The notes under the pieces were generated by a model, which had not been told where the DNA came from, did not search any database, and saw nothing but the letters and a program-made list of their open reading frames with translations. From positions 4,091,499 through 4,155,498 of the forward strand of contig NC_092565.1 in the NCBI RefSeq assembly GCF_037975245.1: a DNA stretch of 64,000 nucleotides. The letters are read 5' to 3'. The translations under genes were made by a program, and so were the position numbers. This document shows positions 38,132 to 60,293 of this stretch, piece by piece (the stretch's first letter is position 1; each line of letters begins with the position of its first letter). Source of the stretch: Apostichopus japonicus (Eukaryota; Echinodermata; Holothuroidea; Aspidochirotida; Stichopodidae).

Positions 38132-41100
38132 TGGGACCACGTATCTCCCGAACGGAAGCAGATATGGACCTGGGAGTTGCAGATTTGGGCTTCTGGGCAT
38201 CGGTTACCCCCGGTTACGTCATTTGGGCGAAATCGATTTTGGTTCGATTTTGGGTAAATTTTGGCCAAAAACAGGTTTGGCAAAACCAGGCAAAAATCAG
38301 GTTTTTTGCCTCTTACGCCCCCACACAACACCCAATTCCAAAATAAACTTTAGATTCGTAATCAGCGTGTCGCGAACTACCAGAAAAGATACACATTTAT
38401 CGCTTTTTCGACAACAAGTTTTTTCAACCTTTTTCCAAAAAAAGGAAGAGCGAAAAACTTTTACGACGAACAAAGGTCTTAAACCTTTTGTTGTCCCGAA
38501 AAGTTTTTCGCTTTTCTATTGTTCCTCTGAAGTTGCAAACAGAGCGAAAAAAGCCTTTCCCGGTCAGATAATTACACGAAATTGGTGTATGACAAAGACA
38601 AGGGTGTCTTCTACTCCACGTCTAATTTTAATGTCGATGGGGGTTTCAGAGAGAACAAGAGAGGGGGCCGAAAAGAGGGAGTTTTCCAAATTGGCACTTA
38701 TACACTTATAAAGAACACGTATTTCTATCGGGTCCTTTGGGACCACGTATCTCCCGAACGGAAGCAGATATGGACCTGATAGTTGCAGATTTGTGCTTCT
38801 GGGCATCGGTTACCCCCGGTTACGTCATTTGGGCGAAATCGATGTTGGGTAAATTTTGGCCAAAAACAGGTTTGGCAAAAACAGGCAAAAATCAGGTTTT
38901 TTGCCTCTTACGCCCCCACACAACACCCAATTCCAAAATAAACTTCAGATTCGTAATCAGCGTGTCGCGAACTACCAGAAAAGATACACATTTATCGCTT
39001 TTTCGACAACAAATTTTTTCACCTTTTTCCAAAAAAAGGAAGAGCGAAAAACTTTTACGACGAACAAAGGTCTTAAACCTTTTGTTGTCCCGAAAAGTTT
39101 TTCGCTTTTCTATTGTTCCTCTGAAGTTGCAAACAGAGCGAAAAAAGCCTTTTCCGGTCAGATAATTACACGAAAATGGTGTATAACAAAGACAAGGGTG
39201 TCTTCTACTCCACGTCTAATTTTAATGTCGATGGGGGTTTCAGAGAGGACAAGAGAGGGGGCCGAAAAGAGGGCCCGTTTTCCAAATTGGCACTTATACA
39301 CTTATAAAGAACACGTATTTCTATCGGGTCCTTTGGGACCACGTATCTCCCGAACGGAAGCAGATATGGACCTGGGAGTTGCAGATTTGGGCTTCTGGGC
39401 ATCGGTTACCCCCGGTTACGTCATTTGGGCGAAATCGATTTTGGTTCGATTTTGGGTAAATTTTGGCCAAAAACAGGTTTGGCAAAAACAGGCAAAAATC
39501 AGGTTTTTTGCCTCTTACGCCCCCACACAACACCCAATTCCAAAATAAACTTTAGATTCGTAATCAGCGTGTCGCGAACTACCAGAAAAGATACACATTT
39601 ATCGCTTTTTCGACAACAAGTTTTTTCAACCTTTTTCCAAAAAAAGGAAGAGCGAAAAACTTTTACGACGAACAAAGGTCTTAAACCTTTTGTTGTCCCG
39701 AAAAGTTTTTCGCTTTTCTATTGTTCCTCTGAAGTTGCAAACAGAGCGAAAAAAGCCTTTCCCGGTCAGATAATTACACGAAATTGGTGTATAACAAAGA
39801 CAAGGGTGTCTTCTACTCCACGTCTAATTTTAATGTCGATGGGGGTTTCAGAGAGGACAAGAGAGGGGGCCGAAAAGAGGGAGTTTTCCAAATTGGCACT
39901 TATACACTTATAAAGAACACGTATTTCTATCGGGTCCTTTGGGACCACGTATCTCCCGAACGGAAGCAGATATGGACCTGGGAGTTGCAGATTTGTGCTT
40001 CTGGGCATCGGTTACCCCCGGTTACGTCATTTGGGCGAAATCGATGTTGGGTAAATTTTGGCCAAAAACAGGTTTGGCAAAAACAGGCAAAAATCAGGTT
40101 TTTTGCCTCTTACGCCCCCACACAACACCCAATTCCAAAATAAACTTCAGATTCGTAATCAGCGTGTCGCGAACTACCAGAAAAGATACACATTTATCGC
40201 TTTTTCGACAACAAATTTTTTCACCTTTTTCCAAAAAAAGGAAGAGCGAAAAACTTTTACGACGAACAAAGGTCTTAAACCTTTTGTTGTCCCGAAAAGT
40301 TTTTCGCTTTTCTATTGTTCCTCTGAAGTTGCAAACAGAGCGAAAAAAGCCTTTTCCGGTCAGATAATTACACGAAAATGGTGTATAACAAAGACAAGGG
40401 TGTCTTCTACTCCACGTCTAATTTTAATGTCGATGGGGGTTTCAGAGAGGACAAGAGAGGGGGCCGAAAAGAGGGCCCGTTTTCCAAATTGGCACTTATA
40501 CACTTATAAAGAACACGTATTTCTATCGGGTCCTTTGGGACCACGTATCTCCCGAACGGAAGCAGATATGGACCTGGGAGTTGCAGATTTGGGCTTCTGG
40601 GCATCGGTTACCCCCGGTTACGTCATTTGGGCGAAATCGATTTTGGTTCGATTTTGGGTAAATTTTGGCCAAAAACAGGTTTGGCAAAACCAGGCAAAAA
40701 TCAGGTTTTTTGCCTCTTACGCCCCCACACAACACCCAATTCCAAAATAAACTTTAGATTCGTAATCAGCGTGTCGCGAACTACCAGAAAAGATACACAT
40801 TTATCGCTTTTTCGACAACAAGTTTTTTCAACCTTTTTCCAAAAAAAGGAAGAGCGAAAAACTTTTACGACGAACAAAGGTCTTAAACCTTTTGTTGTCC
40901 CGAAAAGTTTTTCGCTTTTCTATTGTTCCTCTGAAGTTGCAAACAGAGCGAAAAAAGCCTTTCCCGGTCAGATAATTACACGAAATTGGTGTATGACAAA
41001 GACAAGGGTGTCTTCTACTCCACGTCTAATTTTAATGTCGATGGGGGTTTCAGAGAGGACAAGAGAGGGGGCCGAAAAGAGGGAGTTTTCCAAATTGGCA

Positions 41101-44100
41101 CTTATACACTTATAAAGAACACGTATTTCTATCGGGTCCTTTGGGACCACGTATCTCCCGAACGGAAGCAGATATGGACCTGGGAGTTGCAGATTTGTGC
41201 TTCTGGGCATCGGTTACCCCCGGTTACGTCATTTGGGCGAAATCGATTTTGGGTAAATTTTGGCCAAAAACAGGTTTGGCAAAAACAGGCAAAAATCAGG
41301 TTTTTTGCCTCTTACGCCCCCACACAACACCCAATTCCAAAATAAACTTCAGATTCGTAATCAGCGTGTCGCGAACTACCAGAAAAGTTACACATTTATC
41401 GCTTTTTCGACAACAAATTTTTTCACCTTTTTCAAAAAAAAGGAAGAGCGAAAAACTTTTACGACGAACAAAGGTCTTAAACCTTTTGTTGTCCCGAAAA
41501 GTTTTTCGCTTTTCTATTGTTCCTCTGAAGTTGCAAACAGAGCGAAAAAAGCCTTTCCCGGTCAGATAATTACACGAAAATGGTGTATAACAAAGACAAG
41601 GGTGTCTTCTACTCCACGTCTAATTTTAATGTCGATGGGGGTTTCAGAGAGGACAAGAGAGGGGGCCGAAAAGAGGGCCCGTTTTCCAAATTAGCACTTA
41701 TACACTTATAAAGAACACGTATTTCTATCGGGTCCTTTGGGACCACGTATCTCCCGAACGGAAGCAGATATGGACCTGGGAGTTGCAGATTTGGGCTTCT
41801 GGGCATCGGTTACCCCCGGTTACGTCATTTGGGCGAAATCGATTTTGGTTCGATTTTGGGTAAATTTTGGCCAAAAACAAGGTTTGGCAAAACCAGGCAA
41901 AAATCAGGTTTTTTGCCTCTTACGCCCCCACACAACACCCAATTCCAAAATAAACTTTAGATTCGTAATCAGCGTGTCGCGAACTACCAGAAAAGATACA
42001 CATTTATCGCTTTTTCGACAACAAGTTTTTTCAACCTTTTTCCAAAAAAAGGAAGAGCGAAAAACTTTTACGACGAACAAAGGTCTTAAACCTTTTGTTG
42101 TCCCGAAAAGTTTTTCGCTTTTCTATTGTTCCTCTGAAGTTGCAAACAGAGCGAAAAAAGCCTTTCCCGGTCAGATAATTACACGAAATTGGTGTATAAC
42201 AAAGACAAGGGTGTCTTCTACTCCACGTCTAATTTTAATGTCGATGGGGGTTTCAGAGAGGACAAGAGAGGGGGCCGAAAAGAGGGAGTTTTCCAAATTG
42301 GCACTTATACACTTATAAAGAACACGTATTTCTATCGGGTCCTTTGGGACCACGTATCTCCCGAACGGAAGCAGATATGGACCTGGGAGTTGCAGATTTG
42401 TGCTTCTGGGCATCGGTTACCCCCGGTTACGTCATTTGGGCGAAATCGATTTTGGGTAAATTTTGGCCAAAAACAGGTTTGGCAAAAACAGGCAAAAATC
42501 AGGTTTTTTGCCTCTTACGCCCCCACACAACACCCAATTCCAAAATAAACTTCAGATTCGTAATCAGCGTGTCGCGAACTACCAGAAAAGTTACACATTT
42601 ATCGCTTTTTCGACAACAAATTTTTTCAACCTTTTTCAAAAAAAAGGAAGAGCGAAAAACTTTTACGACGAACAAAGGTCTTAAACCTTTTGTTGTCCCG
42701 AAAAGTTTTTCGCTTTTCTATTGTTCCTCTGAAGTTGCAAACAGAGCGAAAAAAGCCTTTCCCGGTCAGATAATTACACGAAAATGGTGTATAACAAAGA
42801 CAAGGGTGTCTTCTACTCCACGTCTAATTTTAATGTCGATGGGGGTTTCAGAGAGGACAAGAGAGGGGGCCGAAAAGAGGGAGTTTTCCAAATTGGCACT
42901 TATATACACTTATAAAGAACACGTATTTCTATCGGGTCCTTTGGGACCACGTATCTCCCGAACGGAAGCAGATATGGACCTGATAGTTGCAGATTTGTGC
43001 TTCTGGGCATCGGTTACCCCCGGTTACGTCATTTGGGCGAAATCGATGTTGGGTAAATTTTGGCCAAAAACAGGTTTGGCAAAAACAGGCAAAAATCAGG
43101 TTTTTTGCCTCTTACGCCCCCACACAACACCCAATTCCAAAATAAACTTCAGATTCGTAATCAGCGTGTCGCGAACTACCAGAAAAGATACACATTTATC
43201 GCTTTTTCGACAACAAATTTTTTCACCTTTTTCCAAAAAAAGGAAGAGCGAAAAACTTTTACGACGAACAAAGGTCTTAAACCTTTTGTTGTCCCGAAAA
43301 GTTTTTCGCTTTTCTATTGTTCCTCTGAAGTTGCAAACAGAGCGAAAAAAGCCTTTTCCGGTCAGATAATTACACGAAAATGGTGTATAACAAAGACAAG
43401 GGTGTCTTCTACTCCACGTCTAATTTTAATGTCGATGGGGGTTTCAGAGAGGACAAGAGAGGGGGCCGAAAAGAGGGCCCGTTTTCCAAATTGGCACTTA
43501 TACACTTATAAAGAACACGTATTTCTATCGGGTCCTTTGGGACCACGTATCTCCCGAACGGAAGCAGATATGGACCTGGGAGTTGCAGATTTGGGCTTCT
43601 GGGCATCGGTTACCCCCGGTTACGTCATTTGGGCGAAATCGATTTTGGTTCGATTTTGGGTAAATTTTGGCCAAAAACAGGTTTGGCAAAACCAGGCAAA
43701 AATCAGGTTTTTTGCCTCTTACGCCCCCACACAACACCCAATTCCAAAATAAACTTTAGATTCGTAATCAGCGTGTCGCGAACTACCAGAAAAGATACAC
43801 ATTTATCGCTTTTTCGACAACAAGTTTTTTCAACCTTTTTCCAAAAAAAGGAAGAGCGAAAAACTTTTACGACGAACAAAGGTCTTAAACCTTTTGTTGT
43901 CCCGAAAAGTTTTTCGCTTTTCTATTGTTCCTCTGAAGTTGCAAACAGAGCGAAAAAAGCCTTTCCCGGTCAGATAATTACACGAAATTGGTGTATGACA
44001 AAGACAAGGGTGTCTTCTACTCCACGTCTAATTTTAATGTCGATGGGGGTTTCAGAGAGAACAAGAGAGGGGGCCGAAAAGAGGGAGTTTTCCAAATTGG

Positions 44101-44810
44101 CACTTATACACTTATAAAGAACACGTATTTCTATCGGGTCCTTTGGGACCACGTATCTCCCGAACGGAAGCAGATATGGACCTGGGAGTTGCAGATTTGT
44201 GCTTCTGGGCATCGGTTACCCCCGGTTACGTCATTTGGGCGAAATCGATGTTGGGTAAATTTTGGCCAAAAACAGGTTTGGCAAAAACAGGCAAAAATCA
44301 GGTTTTTTGCCTCCTACGCCCCTACACAACACCCAATTCCAAAATAAACTTCAGATTCGTAATCAGCGTGTCGCGAACTACCAGAAAAGATACACATTGA
44401 TCGCTTTTTCGACAACAAATTTTTTCACCTTTTTCAACAAAAAGGAAGAGCGAAAAACTTTTACGACGAACAAAGGTCTTAAACCTTTTGTTGTCCCGAA
44501 AAGTTTTTCGCTTTTCTATTGTTCCTCTGAAGTTGCAAACAGAGCGAAAAAAGCCTTTCCCGGTCAGATAATTACACGAAATTGGTGTATAACAAAGACA
44601 AGGGTGTCTTCTACTCCACGTCTAATTTTAATGTCGATGGGGGTTTCATAGAGGACAAGGGAGGGGGCTAAATAGAGGGAGTTTTCCAAATTGTGCACTT
44701 ATAAAGAACACGTATTTCTATCGGGTCCTTTGGGTCAACGTATCTCCCGAACGGAAGCAGATATGGACCTGGGAGTTGCAGATTTGGGTTTCTGGGCATC
44801 GGTTACGTTA

Positions 44811-45500
44811 TTTTTACGTCATAAATTGCTTGGTTTTTTACGTTCCGTTTCAGCTGGTCTGAATAAGGAAGTCCGCCTTTTGCTTTTTAAATCCCTTGTT
44901 GTCCCTGTACTAGAGTATGGGTTACCTGCCTGGGGGCCACAGAATCTGACTCATGAGAATAGACTGGAGGGGTCCAGAGGACGGCCTCTCGATTTATTTT
45001 GGGCCAGAAAAGGCGCGAGATGAATTATTTTATTCGGTTACAAAATATAAATTGGTATTCCTTTTCTAATAGGTGTAATCTCCTACTAGTTATGTTTGTT
45101 GCCAAATGTTTATATGGCAATGTTGTTTGTTCTGCTATTTCTAACGCTCGTCATCGTGAAGTTCTTTTGTTCAATCATTTACATGCCAGGACCAATCTTC
45201 TGAGAACAAATTTTAGTAATACTTTCCCCAGAGTGTGGTCCACTCTGCCGCTTAATATAAGAGAGTTGCTCTAATTATTAATTTGGCTCCCTCCAGTCAT
45301 TCAAGAATGGCATTAAGATTCACTTTTTATCTTTATCTCATAGTTCTTAATTTATGATTTGTATTGTTAATTTTTTGTGTTTGTGTTTTTGGGTGCACAG
45401 GCCTTTGGGCTATAGGAATTTAGTTTCCTTTTGTTCATCCAGATCCTATGTCTTTTGTCAATGTTTGTATTTTATTATGTCTTGGATCAAATAAATAATG
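44811..45500 (+). mobile_element. LINE 3' end with a frameshift, abutting the satellite array
   Basis: The first part encodes LLLFKSLVVPVLEYGLPAWG, the typical segment following the RT domain of Jockey/CR1-type LINEs (consensus-like L-x-SLV-x-P-x-LEYG-x-x-W). The frame is broken in the GGGG run near 44969-44972. The continuation, in another frame, reads RFILGQKRREMNYFIRLQ and later FSNTFPRVWSTLPLNIREL, matching the usual C-terminal F-x-RV-x-x-WN-x-LP type ending, with stop at 45274. An AT-rich tail with AAATAAATAATG follows near 45489-45500. The RT catalytic core is absent, so this is a 5'-truncated, frameshifted and non-functional copy. Its left end coincides with the degraded end of the last satellite monomer. 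Confidence 0.8.
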
Positions 45501-45815
45501 AAATTAATAGTTTTCAACCCCAAACGCGTTGCAAAATGGGCTAAGCAGATTCAGGAAACGTTGCCTTGACCATTACTTTAGCAACAAGGCAATCAAAAGA
45601 ATTTAGATCTTTTTTAAAAAAGTTTTAGTCTACCCACTTCGGTAAATGAAAATGGTTATGTTGTACCAACACTGTGGTGGAAATGAGAACGCACTAACCA
45701 ACACACTCCTTCCCCTTACCACCCTCCTCTTCACATCGTAGCAATTAATCACATTAAATGTAATCGTATACAAAAGTCTACTTGGATTATTTGTCTCCTG
45801 TGTTTTTTTCTGCAG

Positions 45816-45985
45816 ACGCCCATGTATTCACCAAAACTAAATTTATACGCCATGAGATCTAAAATTAAAGGAGGTTTGGGAGCATCATTGGGTCTGGGAA
45901 GTGTTATTTCCGGCCATCTGGGAGGTATAGTTGCCCAAAATAATTCTTGTGCGCCACGCGCGAACCCATGGTCGCGCTCCCCTTA
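45816..45985 (+). other. Orphan exon candidate
   Basis: A good acceptor (pyrimidine-rich tract ending TTTTCTGCAG at 45815) is followed by a 56-codon open frame (TPMYSPKLNLYAMRSK, then a Gly/Leu/Ser-rich part) that ends in TAG at 45983-45985. A possible donor GTATAG follows 45924. No homology is recognised and no partner exon is known, so this could be chance or a decayed exon. Confidence 0.2.
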
Positions 45986-46043
45986 GATAATATCAGAGAA
46001 CAGACACGCTTCCCCACCATTATCAAGACTGATCTGCGCCCAT

Positions 46044-46070
46044 GCACTAACCACTGCAACTGTTGAGAGA
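46044..46070 (-). repeat. SINE remnant of the 10045-10327 family
   Basis: The string GCACTAACCACTGC followed by AACTGTTGAGAGA matches the A-box side and tail of the SINE pair on the other side of the array, with the rest lost. Confidence 0.55.
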
Positions 46071-46225
46071 GCAATGTAAGGAGACTGAAAAACAAATATG
46101 GAAAGAACCAGTTGGCTTTGTGATTCCTTGCCACATACTTTGCTCAAAATTTCAATTAAGTGAGGCAATTTTTCCAAGCGAAAAAGTACTGAGAGGTTTT
46201 GGAAACTCTGGATACGATTTTCTGG

Positions 46226-46660
46226 GAGGTCAAATGTCATTTGGGGTCTCCAGAGGTCAAATTGTGAAAACATGTAAACACGATATCTCATGAAGGAAAG
46301 CTTGGACTAATCTCATATTTAGTATGTAGTTGTGACACGTTGAGTTCAAGCCCCTTATTATTTTTGGTGGAGATCAAAGATAATTTGGCATTACCAGGGG
46401 TCAAATTGTGAAAATCTTGTTATACTTGGCATGTACATGAATCATATAAAGAAGTTTACTGTTTAACGTGGAGGTTAAAGGTATTCTGAGGTCACCACAT
46501 GTCAAACACTGAAAACCTTGTAAACACTATCTCAAGTTAGCAAGCATGGATATTTCTTATAAATGGCATGCGGATACGTTATATTGAATAGCAAAACTCA
46601 ATTCCTTTTGGTAGAGGTCAAAGGTCATCTGGGTCACCAGCAGTCAAACTCTGGAAACCA
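46226..46660 (+). repeat. AGGTCA-type minisatellite, 4 diverged units
   Basis: Units begin with GAGGTCAAATGTCAT (46226), GAGATCAAAGATAAT (46369), GAGGTTAAAGGTATT (46471) and GAGGTCAAAGGTCAT (46614). Each is followed by (G)GGTC(A/T)CCAG or similar, a (G/A)GTCAAA block, and most also by GAAAACCTTG or TATCTCATG text. Spacing is about 100-145 bp. Confidence 0.75.
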
Positions 46661-47100
46661 TTAAAACACAATAGCATATCTCATGGTAGATATCAGGACA
46701 TTTATATTATAATAGCTGTTTCTGGTGAATAAACAGAAGTCTATTGCAATGAAGTAATCAAAACTTCAATGCATTTTTGCATTCTGGTTTTACTAGGACT
46801 GAACAACATGAAATGGCACACCACAGCCCGAGTACAAGCATCATTCTCCTTGGCAGAATCTATGAACAAGTATGTTAACTTGGTCTCGTATCATGTTAAT
46901 GCAATTTGTTCCTAACACCCTCATGTTGTATTTAGAGTGGTTGGGGGGAGGGGGGGAGGGACCCATGCATATGAGGCTTCAACAACCACAGGGACAATTT
47001 GTAACAACCTGTAAACAAGAACTACTTGTCCTGCTTATATGTTAATTACAGAGACAGAATATATATATTAAATACAGCACAGCATATTACATATCATATT

Positions 47101-47106
47101 TTTATT
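47101..47106 (-). terminator. Candidate polyadenylation signal of the mortalin gene
   Basis: TTTATT on the plus strand reads AATAAA on the minus strand, about 1.44 kb downstream of the mortalin stop codon. It is the best canonical hexamer I noticed on that side; no transcript evidence is available. Confidence 0.4.
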
Positions 47107-48547
47107 TCTCCTTCCCTAAATGCTACACCAATGGTTTTTTTCTCTTCAGTTTGACACAAGACATAACCCAACTAGTGCTTACATTGTATAATCATATTGG
47201 AATTTACAAAACTATTTGAATTCAATATCATAATCGATCACCATATCAACCAGAATGCACAAAATTAACCCAACAGTCGTTAGACAGAGAAATGAAACCG
47301 TGAAGCTCTCCCTTGTTATTTGTTATAATCATGACACGATCTGTTCAAAAGTACAAAAAGTATGGACGAAGACGAAACATCACCATTATATGGAAACGTA
47401 ATCACCATGGAAACAGTGTATGGCTAAAAGCAGAGGCATGAAACATGGGTGTTCAAAACTAGGTGTAGATCTGCACGCTAGATTCAAGAATCAGGGAATA
47501 GAGTTGTGGCCTCAAAACAGTCGCTTAATGGATGATAATCACCAAGTGTTCTGCTGACAGCTACCTCAGACCATATTGCTTTCTGATTAACTCTTCAATG
47601 ATTTGCTGATTGAGAGAGGGCAGAGTAACCCTTTAGCAGTTAAAAGAGTTCCTTTATAGAGACAGTTGCGACATGAGCATTTCGAAAATTATCACGTCAC
47701 ATGATGAATCATGGAGCCATTTTGTATCCAAATGTTGTTCCTGTCACTCTACTTTGCACATCTACTGTCAGCTGCACATACAATGAAACTTTACCATTTG
47801 GAAAAACGAAGGGACGTTGTGCCTTTGCTCCGATAAGTCTGAGAAGGGACTTAGTATGTACAGATTCCCCTACTGATGTCTCCATAAGGGAATCTATTAC
47901 CGATGTATCCATAAGGGAACTCTACTACCGATGTCTCCGTAAGGGAACTCCATAACCGATGGCTCCATCAGGGAACTCTCTGAGCAAGAAGGGAATACTA
48001 CAAGGATGAAATGAATTAAAGGTACTATACAATTCGGTAGTTATCACAAGTACAAACTTATCAAGATTGAATGAATGGTATGAATGTAAACAATGGAAAT
48101 TGCAATCGGACTGACAGTCTCCAAAAATGATCAACTATGTGTATCAGTGGCATTATAAACAGCCCATTGTAGGACATCATCTCGGTCTTTACATCAAATC
48201 ATCACTCCGATTCGCTTTATGTATATATACTGGATTCCAAATAATTTTTGACAGCGTAGATCTTGGAAGGGATTTGCACTCGCGTGATATTTAAGATTTC
48301 TCCATTGCACTGGGTATTCAGAGGCTCTTGATCTCCATTGTCAACAACCTGGGGCAACCATTCATTCCAAAAGAATGTGAGAAAACATGCCAATTGTACC
48401 GGGCTAAACGGTCACAATCTGCCAATCCAGATTTTCGAAACGCTTCTCCGCTAGGTTAAAGGAAGAAGGGGGTAAGAGCATAGGGTGGGGGAGAGTCTTG
48501 ATCAATAATGCCTTCAAGAATGATTGTTAAACATTATCTCTCTCTGT
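47107..48547 (-). other. Probable 3' untranslated region of mortalin
   Basis: This is the stretch between the stop codon at 48548 and the candidate polyadenylation signal. No other exon is seen here. It contains a 28-bp tandem repeat at 47875-47979. Confidence 0.45.
47875..47979. repeat. 28-bp tandem repeat, about 4 copies
   Basis: Units with GATG(T/G)(C/A)TCCATAAGGGAA and then (T/C)TCTA(T/C)TACC start at 47875, 47902, 47930 and 47958. They lie within the probable 3' untranslated region of the mortalin transcript. Confidence 0.88.
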
Positions 48548-58709
<10,162 letters not shown>

Positions 58710-60293
58710 GGTGCTTATTGAGTATAAATATAAGAAACAATTAAGAAAGTTTCTCTCCCTTATTCACGTGCGCCGACTGTGTGTTAAATCCTCAACTTCA
58801 GTTATATAATGTGTCCACACTGTACTACCATCGTTATATGCTCTGAACTCCTGAGAATCTTTGTCATACATAGTGTAATAATATTTATCATTTGGGTAGA
58901 CAAATGGCAATTATTTTTCATTAAATACACTCTCTAATATGAAAATATGAATAAAATATCGTATTTTATTAATAAGTATGTAAAAATCTTATTAACGGTT
59001 GTATTAAATTTTATTGACTTTACATAAAAGTGGAAACATAGTGGAGTGGGCAACGGCTTGTAATGATGTAATATCAGGGAATTGCGTAATATGATGTACA
59101 GTACTTGCAATTTCACGAAGCATTTTATACAACGCCATGAAAAACGAAAATAAGGTATAACCGTATTCATAGACCAATCTGATGCAACAACAAACAGCAT
59201 GCCTGATAGAAACAGTTTATTCTTTATTTGATCATTGTAGATAGGCCGAGAGGTGACTTGTGGATTTCAATGAGTGGATTGAATTTAGAAACACTGATCG
59301 AGTAGCTACTCAGTGTGATTCTGGTAGGCTAGCCTACCAGAATCATTCAAGCTATCGAAGTATTACCCTGAGATGATACCTAATCGCTTTGGAAAGATGC
59401 TTTACTTCACACCAAACAGGGTTTTTACTTTAAAAGCGAGCGTTTGATATTCTAAATATTCCTTAGAATCCCCCATGCACACCCCCTTCAAGGGAGTCGG
59501 CTTCAACAACCGGGCCTCGACTGTCCCTTCCATTAAAGTTCTTTCTGCCTACCTTAATTTGATCTCTGTGGGTAGAGAATGTTATGTAAATGACGGTAAA
59601 AGATCTCAGATTTTCCACATGCAAATGTAACATTACTTAGTAGATTGCCCACCAGTCTTGAACCTGATATGCAGTATGGCCAAAGACAATATACCTACGG
59701 AGGTAAAATTTCTACTGGTCTCGTGTTGTAAAGGGACTAGGATATTGTAGTGAATAAGTTGTCTATTTTTTGTGCCCATGCTCTTGGGTGACTACTTAAC
59801 ACAACATATACAAGAAAATTTGATAAAAATATGGAAAGGGTGGAAGACAGCTCCCTGCACCAATTCAACTCGATTTCTTCTCCACGTTGGTTACTTGATC
59901 ATGGTTCTGAGAACCATCATGAAAAAGACTTTCTTTACGTTATAAACTGCATATTTTACGCCAAGTTATTAAATATATAAAAGTGAGTATTTAACTACTA
60001 ATAAAAAACCTATGAGTCCTCCATTTTATTTAAATTTAAAGTTTTAATTGATTTTAATTCATTATATTGAGATAATAAGTCCATCCGTAGTTTTATAACA
60101 GCTAGGTGTCACAAATTTTTTTTTTTTATAATTAGATCTGGCAACAAAATATATGATTTCAGAAGTAGTGTTTGTGTTTACCGTACACAGCTTACAGGTT
60201 TTGTTTAGCCGGTCAAACGAACTTGACCAAATCCGTTATTGTTATCCAGGCTATTACTAATTAAAGGATCGTGGGTTGTGCATTACAAATTCG
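58710..60293. other. Intergenic region between divergent genes
   Basis: The region separates the mortalin start (minus) from the first exon of the plus-strand gene. It should contain both promoters. A CACGTG E-box lies at 58765-58770, 56 bp upstream of the mortalin ATG, but its use is unknown. No obvious tandem heat-shock elements were noticed. A 30-bp palindrome is listed separately, and no coding exon is seen. Confidence 0.55.
59316..59345. repeat. 30-bp perfect palindrome
   Basis: The left half TGATTCTGGTAGGCT is followed directly by its exact reverse complement AGCCTACCAGAATCA, with no spacer. Immediately to the left, GAGTAGCTACTC (59300-59311) is another 12-bp perfect palindrome. Confidence 0.97.

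Larger units (their letters stand above)
10383..44811. repeat. 34-kb tandem satellite array, about 57 monomers of about 600 bp
   Basis: A single sequence of 589-609 bp (mean about 600) repeats head to tail through the whole interval. One landmark, the end of CTTCTGGGCAT, recurs at about 10632, 11221, 11816, 12412, 13019 and so on to 44212, followed by a degraded partial copy. Interior monomers differ by only a few substitutions and indels. Diagnostic variants are: GAGGGCCCG versus GAGGGAG; GATTTGGGC versus GATTTGTGC; CGATGTTGGG, CGATTTTGGG or CGATGATGGG versus a form with an extra TTGGTTCGATTT; GACCTGGGAG versus GACCTGATAG; AGATACAC versus AGTTACAC; and one or two ACTTATA units. The first monomer (10383-10974) and the last two (from 44143) carry many private changes. 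No rRNA, snRNA, tRNA or histone sequence is recognised. Long open frames through the monomers are judged fortuitous. Confidence 0.98.
45501..47100. other. Intergenic DNA right of the array
   Basis: Besides the repeats and the weak exon candidate listed separately, no gene is visible. A G-rich run lies near 46941-46961 and an AT-rich stretch near 47061. Confidence 0.55.

Noticed and set aside
11152..44651. Dozens of open frames of 60-348 residues in the satellite monomers on both strands
   Set aside because: They overlap in several frames at once, cross monomer boundaries only because some monomer lengths suit the frame, switch frame at each length variant, and show no domain. The DNA is homogenised as a satellite, not constrained in one frame.
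10383..44811. Array as rDNA, 5S, snRNA, tRNA or histone cluster
   Set aside because: None of the conserved landmark sequences of these genes is present in the monomer.
10383..44811. CRISPR-like repeat array
   Set aside because: Units are about 600 bp and contiguous without unique spacers, and the genome is eukaryotic.
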